DNA of 16,157 nucleotides, from the NCBI GenBank assembly GCA_030605865.1, contig JAUWHN010000027.1, positions 1 through 16,157 of the forward strand, read 5' to 3'. The notes under the pieces were generated by a model. It had not been told where the DNA came from and did no database searches. It was given only the letters and a program-made list of their open reading frames with translations. Below are positions 1-3,786 of this stretch, in pieces (position 1 is the first letter of the stretch; every line of letters begins with the position of its first letter). The stretch comes from Candidatus Portnoyibacteriota bacterium (lineage in GTDB: Bacteria > Patescibacteriota > Minisyncoccia > RBG-13-40-8-A > JAUWHN01). The position numbers were made by a program, and so were the translations under genes.

Positions 1-558
1 CATCCCTTCAAGCTGTGGAACAATCGCTTCAACATTATGAACAACTGAAAGTTTCAGAATAATTGGAAAACGACTTTTTTCTTTTACCACCTGGCAACTT
101 TCTATAATTTTTGTTGTGTCTTTTAGAAACCTTCTTTCCACACTAGGACAAGATACATTGATTTCAAGTCCAACTAGATTAAAATCATTCAACATAGTTG
201 CCATTAAAGCAAGCTTTTTAGTATTTTCGGAAAAAATAGAGGCAACTAACGGTATCTTATCTTGGTTAACACGAGGACCAATTCTCTGACACCACCATTT
301 AATTCCTGGATTTGTTAAACCAACAGCATTTACAACACCATCAGACAATAAGCGAATACAAGAAAAAGGATTAAACCATTGAAGATTTCCTTTTCTCGGC
401 TCATAAGTAAGCGTTTTAATAACAACTGTGAAAAGTGAGGGATTAAGAAATCCAAGCCATCGGAAAATCCATTCCCATAAATATCCTTTCCCATCAAAAT
501 TTAATGCTCCGCTAGCTGCCATATACTCAAATTTATGACTATTAGAAAACTGAATCAC
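1..558 (-). CDS. pyrD: Dihydroorotate dehydrogenase, class 1 type (C-terminal part beyond window)
   Basis: This is the N-terminal 186 codons of a flavoprotein that oxidises dihydroorotate to orotate in pyrimidine synthesis. Reading from a GTG at 558, the frame stays open to the window edge. It contains MAASGALNF near the N-terminus, then a VVIKTLTYEPRKGN segment matching the family's TKTVTLEPR-GNP region, then NAVGLTNPGIKWW (family AIGLQNPG) and GLEINVSCPSVE (family ELNISCPN), followed by FPIILKLS (family P-VIVKLSP). These are FMN/substrate-binding landmarks in the expected order. The GTG start is supported by a near-perfect Shine-Dalgarno AAAGGAGGTGAT about 7 nt upstream; the TTG just before it is followed directly by a stop. 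The gene has its own promoter in the neighbouring repeat module. The FMN-binding C-terminal half lies outside the window, so the subtype and catalytic base cannot be judged. Confidence 0.82.
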   Translation of the reverse strand, partial: MIQFSNSHKFEYMAASGALNFDGKGYLWEWIFRWLGFLNPSLFTVVIKTLTYEPRKGNLQWFNPFSCIRLLSDGVVNAVGLTNPGIKWWCQRIGPRVNQDKIPLVASIFSENTKKLALMATMLNDFNLVGLEINVSCPSVERRFLKDTTKIIESCQVVKEKSRFPIILKLSVVHNVEAIVPQLEGM

Positions 559-598
559 AAGCTATCACCTCCTTTTTGTTAAAGTAACTCAACGCTTT

Positions 599-627
599 AT
601 CCTACCAAAAAACCTTGAAAAAAGCAA
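599..627 (-). promoter_or_regulatory. Predicted promoter of pyrD
   Basis: On the minus strand, -35 TTGCTT (622-627) and -10 TAGGAT (599-604) are separated by exactly 17 bp. The expected transcript starts near 592 and gives a leader of about 35 nt that contains the AAAGGAGGTGAT ribosome site. The same element, with nearly the same spacer, recurs at 1800-1828 in front of the 107-aa membrane protein gene. Confidence 0.5.
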
Positions 628-756
628 GACTTTTACGAAGGTCTTGACCCAAAAGTTATTATAACCAATCTAATGAAGCTATCCCAGAACCCCGACTATA
701 TTGAAGAACTAAGAATGAAGATGGAAATGATTAGAGGGTTTGGAATGACAGGATAA
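619..756 (+). pseudogene. Peptide-coding tail, copy 1 (core NPDYIEELRMKMEMIRGF)
   Basis: Plus-strand frame open from just after a TGA at 616-618 to a TAA at 754-756. It reads GLDPKVIITNLMKL and then SQNPDYIEELRMKMEMIRGF. The only ATG candidates start inside the conserved block (673-675, giving a 27-aa peptide) and have no Shine-Dalgarno. Compared with copies at 1928-2038 and 2868-3020, many of the nucleotide differences in the core are synonymous or conservative, as expected for a sequence once, or still, selected as protein. It may be the leftover 3' end of a longer gene or a functional micro-ORF. No family is recognised. Confidence 0.45.
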
Positions 757-788
757 AAAAACGGGGAGAACGCAATGTCTCCCCTTTT
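755..788. terminator. Bidirectional intrinsic terminator
   Basis: Stem GGGGAGA (763-769) pairs with TCTCCCC (778-784) around an 8-nt loop. A seven-A run lies on the left, which becomes a U-tract for minus-strand transcripts, and TTTT lies on the right for plus-strand ones. It ends the 146-aa gene and could also end the convergent peptide tail. Confidence 0.75.
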
Positions 789-806
789 AGGTTCCTGTAA
801 TCTGGT

Positions 807-1247
807 TTAACTTGTTTCAAGAGTTATTGGATCGAAATGAGAGAAAACAAATACGGGATGGTCATCCTTGATTAAACTTAAGACTTCCTTGGTTTGAACT
901 TTCCATCTTGGGTCACATCTTTTCAGGTTTTTTGAATCTAGACAGACCCTTGCTTTATCCTCTTTAAGAAATAAAGCAATAATAGCTGATGTGCCTCCTC
1001 CCCAAAAAGCGGTATTTACCTCTTTGGGTTTTTGGAGGCGTCCTGATCTAGGATGATCTTCATCGTAAAGCACTATTCCATCAGCTTGAATACCAACCAG
1101 GCGACCGTTTTTCAACCTTCCCCCAATAGGAATCTTACTATTTTTCCCTTTCTTTATTGCGATTTTCTGAACGATTGGATACCCTTGATCATCTCTCTCA
1201 TCTGTAACCGAATAAACGGATGTCGTAGTTACTGCAAAAAATTTCAT
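807..1247 (-). CDS. Hypothetical protein, 146 aa
   Basis: No family is recognised. The protein appears soluble: it has no signal peptide or long hydrophobic helix, and alternating short hydrophobic stretches suggest a mostly beta fold. Notable features are the N-terminal MKFFAVTTTSVYSV, a basic patch IAIKKGKNSK (residues about 28-37) followed by IPIGGRLKNGRLVGI, a Gly-rich turn AFWGGGTSAIIALFL (about 81-95), two cysteines at about 103 and 111, and an acidic to hydrophobic C-terminus FVFSHFDPI. Start at 1247: an AAAGGAGGT Shine-Dalgarno lies 5 nt upstream, which makes the start secure. It is a single-gene unit with its own promoter and terminator, and is first in the row of unrelated small genes between repeat modules. 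Expression looks deliberate and the gene is probably real; function unknown. Confidence 0.7.
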   Translation of the reverse strand: MKFFAVTTTSVYSVTDERDDQGYPIVQKIAIKKGKNSKIPIGGRLKNGRLVGIQADGIVLYDEDHPRSGRLQKPKEVNTAFWGGGTSAIIALFLKEDKARVCLDSKNLKRCDPRWKVQTKEVLSLIKDDHPVFVFSHFDPITLETS

Positions 1248-1284
1248 GTTAACCTCCTTTATTAAAGTTCAAAACTTTCTGCTT

Positions 1285-1312
1285 ATATTACCACAACCAC
1301 AGATTTTTGCAA
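1285..1312 (-). promoter_or_regulatory. Possible promoter of the 146-aa gene
   Basis: On the minus strand, -35 TTGCAA (1307-1312) and -10 TAATAT (1285-1290) have a 16-bp spacer. The copy of the shared module promoter that lies upstream here (TTGACT on the minus strand, 1336-1341) has no good -10 at 17 bp, so this alternative is preferred. Weaker than the other array promoters. Confidence 0.4.
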
Positions 1313-1401
1313 CCCCAAAAACAAAAACCCTGAAAAAGTCAAGGACTATGACAAAAGTTGACAATTTAAATAAAAAAGAGGGATGTTCCGTAGAACACCC
1401 C
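1313..1401. repeat. Intergenic repeat module, copy 2 (degenerate)
   Basis: It contains AAAAACCCTGAAAAAGTCAA followed by GGACTATGACAAAAGTTGAC, which lines up with the promoter and GGTCTTGACCCAAAAGTTAT segments of copies 1 and 3 with small indels. The peptide-coding tail is gone: the module runs straight into the terminator of the 107-aa gene. Homology is recognisable only in the left half. Confidence 0.45.
1372..1401 (-). terminator. Intrinsic terminator with UACG tetraloop
   Basis: On the minus strand, GGGGTGTTC pairs with GAACATCCC (nine pairs, one of them G-U) around a TACG loop, giving a C(UACG)G tetraloop of the extra-stable UNCG class. TCTTTTTT follows directly. It ends the 107-aa membrane protein gene. 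Confidence 0.75.
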
Positions 1402-1437
1402 ACTGATGTTATCTCCTCGCTCCTAAGTTTCTGTTCA

Positions 1438-1761
1438 TTATTCTCTCTGTTGTTCAAATCGTGCTATAATCTTTGCATCTCTAAATAATTTAAAGGCAAC
1501 AATAAAAGCACTCAACCAACTTATATACACGGCTACAAAGGATTCCACAAAGATTCCATATTCTTTAAGTAAAAAACAGCCAAGACAAAAGATTCCCATA
1601 ACAATCATAGAGACAATGAAAAGGAGTTTGCTTTCAAAAAACTTCATTTCTGCTCTTTTGTTCTGCTTTTCATAACACTGAACCAGAATAACAGAATAAA
1701 TCCCAATAACAACGTTTAAAACTATTAACCAAAGTGCATTATCTTGAAAAAATTGTATCAT
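1438..1761 (-). CDS. Small three-helix membrane protein, 107 aa
   Basis: No family is recognised. Three hydrophobic segments span about residues 8-27 (IVLNVVIGIYSVILVQ region), 46-65 (LFIVSMIVMGIFCLGCFLL) and 71-93 (FVESFVAVYISWLSAFIVAF). They are separated by a charged loop KQNKRAEMKFFESK (about 33-46) and followed by a basic/acidic tail FRDAKIIARFEQQRE. The positive loop between helices 1 and 2 and the charged tail suggest an N-out, C-in inner-membrane protein. Start at 1761: AAGGAGGGT lies 5 nt upstream. It is a lone gene with a well-formed promoter inside the next repeat module and a UNCG-loop terminator. It could be an accessory or immunity-type membrane protein, but nothing in the sequence shows a function. 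Confidence 0.65.
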   Translation of the reverse strand: MIQFFQDNALWLIVLNVVIGIYSVILVQCYEKQNKRAEMKFFESKLLFIVSMIVMGIFCLGCFLLKEYGIFVESFVAVYISWLSAFIVAFKLFRDAKIIARFEQQRE

Positions 1762-1799
1762 TTTACCCTCCTTAAATTTAGAATGTTAAAGATATATCT

Positions 1800-1828
1800 A
1801 CCCTACCAAAAAACCCTGAAAAAAGCAA
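1800..1828 (-). promoter_or_regulatory. Predicted promoter of the 107-aa membrane protein gene
   Basis: On the minus strand, -35 TTGCTT (1823-1828) and -10 TAGGGT (1800-1805) have a 17-bp spacer almost identical to that of the pyrD promoter. The predicted start is near 1793, giving a leader of about 32 nt that contains the Shine-Dalgarno. Confidence 0.5.
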
Positions 1829-1872
1829 GGTTTTTTCGGAGGTCTTGACCCATAAATTATTATATCTTAGAT

Positions 1873-1935
1873 ATAATTGGTTCGCTCAATTGAAATAAAA
1901 ATTGACATTTTTATTCCTCCCTCACTGCCAATTAT
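1873..1935. repeat. 63-bp insertion with inverted ends and internal hairpin
   Basis: The segment is bounded by ATAATTGG (1873-1880) and its perfect inverted copy CCAATTAT (1928-1935). It holds a second perfect hairpin, AATAAAAAT (1894-1902) and ATTTTTATT (1907-1915) around TGAC. It interrupts the module exactly where copies 1 and 4 are continuous and breaks the peptide frame. The size and structure resemble a miniature inverted-repeat or palindromic element, but no target duplication is certain. Confidence 0.4.
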
Positions 1936-2038
1936 AACCCGTTTAATGAAGCTATTTCAGAGTCCGGACTATGTTGAAGAGTTAAGAATGAAGCTAGAAA
2001 TGATTAGAGGGTTTAGAACGGCTGAAATAAAATATTAA
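1928..2038 (+). pseudogene. Peptide-coding tail, copy 2 (core SPDYVEELRMKLEMIRGF)
   Basis: The plus-strand frame reads PIITRLMKLFQ then SPDYVEELRMKLEMIRGF and ends at TAA 2036-2038. Its left end is cut by the 63-bp insertion; the matching upstream part (GGLDP) lies at about 1841-1852 before a stop. An ATG at 1946 would give 30 residues, but it has no Shine-Dalgarno. It differs from copy 1 mainly at codon third positions and by conservative changes. Confidence 0.45.
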
Positions 2039-2060
2039 AGACGAAATTGGCGGAATAATA

Positions 2061-2092
2061 AAAAGAGTGCCCCTAGATTTTCATCCAGGGGC
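2061..2092 (-). terminator. Intrinsic terminator of the membrane-protein pair
   Basis: GCCCCT (2069-2074) pairs with AGGGGC (2087-2092), extended past one mismatch by GAT/ATC with a TTTC loop. On the minus strand the stem is followed by ACTCTTTTTATT. It lies 20 nt after the stop of the 67-aa gene. Confidence 0.65.
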
Positions 2093-2112
2093 GGATTAAA
2101 TTTGCTTTGAGC

Positions 2113-2316
2113 TCATCGTTCTTCTCTCTTTTTAGGAATTATGGCAACAGTAATCAAGACAATTACCACTATAAGAAGTGTTAGTATCCTCGGAAGTTCA
2201 AATAGTGCTCTAATACCTTCATCTTTAGTCCACATCCATATAAGATACAAAGTGAAAGAAAGATAGCACAAAAGCCAACTTCTAAAACCACGGTTAAAAA
2301 GAACAAAATTTCTCAT
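2113..2316 (-). CDS. Small two-helix membrane protein, 67 aa
   Basis: No family is recognised. Two hydrophobic helices lie at about residues 11-29 (WLLCYLSFTLYLIWMW) and 43-61 (ILTLLIVVIVLITVAII). They are joined by a short charged loop KDEGIRALFELPR, and the C-terminus is strongly basic (PKKREER), predicted cytoplasmic. The start at 2316 overlaps the stop of the upstream 149-aa gene as ATGA, so the two are translationally coupled. AAAAGGAGGA sits inside the end of the upstream gene, 4 nt before the ATG. The pair forms the two-gene unit of the array and ends at a strong terminator. The coupling suggests the two proteins act together, perhaps as a membrane complex; that is inference. Confidence 0.6.
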   Translation of the reverse strand: MRNFVLFNRGFRSWLLCYLSFTLYLIWMWTKDEGIRALFELPRILTLLIVVIVLITVAIIPKKREER

Positions 2317-2762
2317 ATCATCCTCCTTTTAAATCTATGACGTGCTATCTGAAAAACTACAAAAGAAGCAATTAAGCAGGGCGACCACCAAATAAGATGC
2401 CATTGAAAAATTCCCGGCCAGTCTTCTGCTGTCAATTCTACGAGTAAAAATAAGGGGGTAAAAATTGCAAAACCCGCTACGCCAAGAACAGCAAAGAAAA
2501 GGGCAATTATAAACAATGGTGGGGCTTTAAGAATGCTTTCGGTACCAATTTTGTCCTTGAATAGTATTATACGTCTCAACCACAGAGCACCAATAACTAA
2601 TACTATAACCATTAAATACCATCCATTATCAAGAAGAACTGATGGGGTAGACTTATCTTTAATCAAATAATAACGTATTAGAATCATGCCTGCCGTTACT
2701 GCAAAATATGCTACCAAGAACCAGGTTAGTATTTTTGTTACTGAAGTTTCTCTATATTCCAT
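2313..2762 (-). CDS. Four-helix membrane protein, 149 aa
   Basis: No family is recognised. Hydrophobic helices lie at about residues 8-30, 47-63, 82-109 (long, with an internal Gly and Pro: ALFFAVLGVAGFAIFTPLFLL) and 120-140. Acidic and polar residues (LTAEDWPG, about 110-117) lie between helices 3 and 4, and the C-terminus is basic (RHRFKRRMI). Even helix number with basic residues after helices 2 and 4 fits N-in, C-in topology. Start at 2762: GGAGGA lies about 6 nt upstream. It is preceded by a consensus-like promoter and a perfect 17-nt palindrome at the predicted transcription start, and is coupled downstream to the 67-aa protein through ATGA. Confidence 0.65.
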   Translation of the reverse strand: MEYRETSVTKILTWFLVAYFAVTAGMILIRYYLIKDKSTPSVLLDNGWYLMVIVLVIGALWLRRIILFKDKIGTESILKAPPLFIIALFFAVLGVAGFAIFTPLFLLVELTAEDWPGIFQWHLIWWSPCLIASFVVFQIARHRFKRRMI

Positions 2763-2791
2763 TTCATTCCTCCATTTTGTAAAAATTTATT

Positions 2792-2808
2792 TAGCTGTTA
2801 AACAGCTA
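2792..2808. promoter_or_regulatory. Perfect palindrome at the membrane-pair transcription start
   Basis: TAGCTGTTAAACAGCTA is a perfect 8-bp inverted repeat around one central base. It lies immediately downstream of the predicted -10 (2814-2819), at the expected start point. It could be a repressor operator or form a 5' hairpin on the transcript. No regulator is encoded nearby. Confidence 0.4.
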
Positions 2809-2813
2809 TTATT

Positions 2814-2842
2814 ATTTTAGCAAAATATCAAAAATTTAGCAA
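2814..2842 (-). promoter_or_regulatory. Predicted promoter of the 149/67-aa membrane pair
   Basis: On the minus strand, -35 TTGCTA (2837-2842) and -10 TAAAAT (2814-2819) have a 17-bp spacer. The leader is about 45 nt and carries the palindrome and the Shine-Dalgarno. Confidence 0.5.
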
Positions 2843-2849
2843 TAACACA

Positions 2850-2882
2850 AAAAACCCGAGAGGATAACTCTCTCGGGTTTTT
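2850..2882. terminator. Long bidirectional hairpin in module copy 4
   Basis: AAAAACCCGAGAG (2850-2862) pairs perfectly with CTCTCGGGTTTTT (2870-2882) around a 7-nt loop, so A- and T-tracts frame a GC core in either direction. It lies upstream of the 149-aa gene rather than after a gene, so it may shield that promoter from read-through or be a relic of the repeat. Confidence 0.6.
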
Positions 2883-3020
2883 GAGCTCAAAAACGCGGGT
2901 CTTAACCCAAAAGTTATTATAACTAATCTATTAAAAATACTACAGAATCCTGATTATATTGAAGAGATGAGACGAGGGTTAGAAATGATGGAATTAATTA
3001 AAAATGAGAGTTTTAAATAA
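2868..3020 (+). pseudogene. Peptide-coding tail, copy 3 (core NPDYIEEMRRGLEMMELI)
   Basis: Open frame from after TAA 2865-2867 to TAA 3018-3020, reading AGLNPKVIITNLLKILQ then NPDYIEEMRRGLEMMELI and NESFK. Upstream of the core there is no ATG, GTG or TTG in frame, so it cannot start conventionally at the position used in copies 1 and 2. Agreement with copy 1 extends over GL[DN]PKVIITNL, beyond the ATG-started part. This argues that the family was originally longer than 30 residues. Confidence 0.45.
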
Positions 3021-3048
3021 AAAAAGACACATACCGAAGTATGTGCCT
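3021..3048 (-). terminator. Intrinsic terminator with UUCG tetraloop
   Basis: On the minus strand, CACATAC pairs with GTATGTG around TTCG, a C(UUCG)G tetraloop, followed by TCTTTTTTT. It ends the 136-aa gene, 20 nt after its stop. Confidence 0.75.
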
Positions 3049-3068
3049 TTGTAAAAAATATCTAGATT

Positions 3069-3479
3069 TTATAATTCTTCTTTTTCTTCGTCCGGCAACG
3101 CTAATCCAATTCCACTATCTGCGAGTTCTTTCCAATGCTTAATTCTTGTTTCTTTGTTCGCTATCATATCTGATTTGGGGTCACAAACCCTTTCTAGTTC
3201 TTCCATATGTAACTTCATATACTTTATAAAATTAAGCATGAATTCAGTGCCCCTCTCTTCGTTTGTGGCTTTATTGAGCCCTTTTTCTATAATCTCTTTA
3301 ATATGATTAGCTTCTTGTTCAAATAATCCATCATTTTGTTTTTCTATAGCAGAGTCTATTTCTTGTAATAAACCATTTTTTTCTTGTTCAATCTGTTCTG
3401 AATCGGAAAGCTCTTCTTTTTCTTCTATTTTTTCTGTTGAATTCTCAATTTTTGTTTTTGGAAATTCTTCAAATCCCAT
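3069..3479 (-). CDS. Acidic, helical hypothetical protein, 136 aa
   Basis: No family is recognised. The protein is rich in Glu, Lys, Asp and Gln with no hydrophobic segment. Residues about 10-70 (EKIEEKEELSDSEQIEQEKN and onward) are low-complexity and charged and likely form extended helix or coiled coil. Residues about 60-100 (HIKEIIEKGLNKATNEERG, FMLNFIKYMKLHMEELERV) are more amphipathic. The C-terminus LADSGIGLALPDEEKEEL ends in an acidic tail. The single cysteine is at about 99. Predicted cytoplasmic. The start at 3479 is preceded by AGAAGG at about 9 nt, weaker than the other array genes. It is the array gene closest to tRNA-His, with its own -35/-10 and a UUCG-loop terminator. Confidence 0.65.
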   Translation of the reverse strand: MGFEEFPKTKIENSTEKIEEKEELSDSEQIEQEKNGLLQEIDSAIEKQNDGLFEQEANHIKEIIEKGLNKATNEERGTEFMLNFIKYMKLHMEELERVCDPKSDMIANKETRIKHWKELADSGIGLALPDEEKEEL

Positions 3480-3520
3480 AATTTTATACCTTCTAATTAA
3501 TTGTTATATTTTATATTTCT

Positions 3521-3549
3521 ATCTTACATTATTATCTACTTAAAGTCAA
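3521..3549 (-). promoter_or_regulatory. Predicted promoter of the 136-aa gene
   Basis: On the minus strand, -35 TTGACT (3544-3549) and -10 TAAGAT (3521-3526) have a 17-bp spacer. The leader is about 35 nt and very A/T-rich. Confidence 0.5.
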
Positions 3550-3550
3550 A

Positions 3551-3584
3551 TTAAAAACCCGAAAAATCAATTTCAGGTTTTTAA
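3551..3584 (-). terminator. Hairpin downstream of tRNA-His
   Basis: TTAAAAACC (3551-3559) pairs perfectly with GGTTTTTAA (3576-3584), extended past a mismatch by GAAA/TTTC. It lies 20 nt beyond the tRNA 3' end and likely terminates it. Its AAAAACCCGAAAAA flank resembles the left ends of the repeat modules. Confidence 0.55.
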
Positions 3585-3604
3585 GTATAATTGATATAAC
3601 TTTG

Positions 3605-3676
3605 GGTGCTCAACGGGAATCGAACCCGTATCGCCGCTTCCACAGAACGGAGCTTTACCTTTAAGCTATGAGCACC
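3605..3676 (-). tRNA. tRNA-His (anticodon GTG)
   Basis: Full cloverleaf on the minus strand. The acceptor GGTGCTCA pairs with TGAGCACC as eight pairs, including the extra G(-1):C73 pair that marks tRNA-His. The D arm has GCTT/AAGC, the anticodon stem CCGTT/AGCGG encloses loop CTGTGGA with anticodon GTG, and the T arm is ACGGG-TTCGATT-CCCGT. The gene-encoded 3' end continues CAA rather than CCA, so CCA must be added enzymatically. Its 3' end faces the accessory array. Confidence 0.95.
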
Positions 3677-3688
3677 ATCTACACTAAC

Positions 3689-3717
3689 ATTATACTCCAA
3701 AACCAATAAAAAATCAA
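3689..3717 (-). promoter_or_regulatory. Promoter of tRNA-His
   Basis: On the minus strand, -35 TTGATT (3712-3717) and a consensus -10 TATAAT (3689-3694) have a 17-bp spacer. The start is expected about 6 nt before the tRNA. Confidence 0.75.
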
Positions 3718-3736
3718 CCCATCATCTCCTTTTTAT

Positions 3737-3753
3737 TTGACAAAACTTGTCAA
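3737..3753. promoter_or_regulatory. Palindrome overlapping the dprA -35
   Basis: TTGACAAAACTTGTCAA is a perfect 7-bp inverted repeat with a 3-nt spacer. Its right arm contains the dprA -35 hexamer (TTGTCA). It could be an operator, or simply two opposed -35-like hexamers. Confidence 0.4.
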
Positions 3754-3775
3754 GCCTCTAAAGCTTTGCTATTAT
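3747..3775 (+). promoter_or_regulatory. Promoter of dprA (near-leaderless transcript)
   Basis: -35 TTGTCA (3747-3752) and -10 TATTAT (3770-3775) have a 17-bp spacer. Transcription should begin near 3782, only about 5 nt before the ATG at 3787, leaving no room for a Shine-Dalgarno. Confidence 0.6.
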
Positions 3776-3786
3776 ATCCCAAGAGT

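Larger units (their letters stand above)
601..788. repeat. Intergenic repeat module, copy 1
   Basis: First of four related spacers in the accessory array. From left to right it holds an A/T-rich promoter segment (CCTACCAAAAAACCTTGAAA, firing left), the string GGTCTTGACCCAAAAGTTAT, a plus-strand peptide-coding tail ending at 756, and a bidirectional hairpin terminator. Copy 3 (1800-2092) repeats all of these in the same order with an insertion, copy 4 (2849-3048) repeats all but the promoter segment, and copy 2 (1313-1401) is a decayed version. The spacing of the copies matches the spacing of the cargo genes. Confidence 0.7.
1800..2092. repeat. Intergenic repeat module, copy 3 (with insertion)
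   Basis: This stretch explains most of the 351-nt gene-free gap. It has the promoter segment, then GGAGGTCTTGACCCATAAAT, then about 63 nt not found in the other copies, then the peptide-coding tail (to 2038) and the terminator. In the promoter segment AAAAAACCCTG and CAAGGTTTTTT form an 11-bp inverted repeat with one mismatch (about 1808-1835). Confidence 0.65.
2849..3048. repeat. Intergenic repeat module, copy 4
   Basis: It begins with a 13-bp hairpin in place of the promoter segment of copies 1 and 3. It then continues with GCGGGTCTTAACCCAAAAGT, homologous to GAAGGTCTTGACCCAAAAGT of copy 1, the peptide-coding tail, and the terminator of the 136-aa gene. Here the promoter for the gene on the left lies just outside the module. 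Confidence 0.6.

Noticed and set aside
673..756. Independent 27-residue gene starting at ATG 673
   Set aside because: No ribosome site or promoter, homology to copy 3 extends upstream of this ATG, and copy 3 has no start at this position; reported as a peptide-coding tail instead.
1053..1265. Plus-strand 70-codon open frame over the 146-aa gene
   Set aside because: Antisense to a gene with promoter, Shine-Dalgarno and terminator, and has no ribosome site of its own.
1246..1488. Plus-strand 80-codon open frame
   Set aside because: It runs across a promoter, a terminator and the end of the 107-aa gene; low-complexity translation and no Shine-Dalgarno.
599..3050. CRISPR array in the repeat-rich region
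   Set aside because: The repeats are long, divergent and separated by whole genes of varying length; there are no uniform short repeats or spacers and no cas genes.
3766..3786. TTG start adding seven residues to DprA
   Set aside because: The TTG and following codons overlap the -10 box TATTAT, so they cannot be in the transcript; ATG 3787 fits family N-termini.
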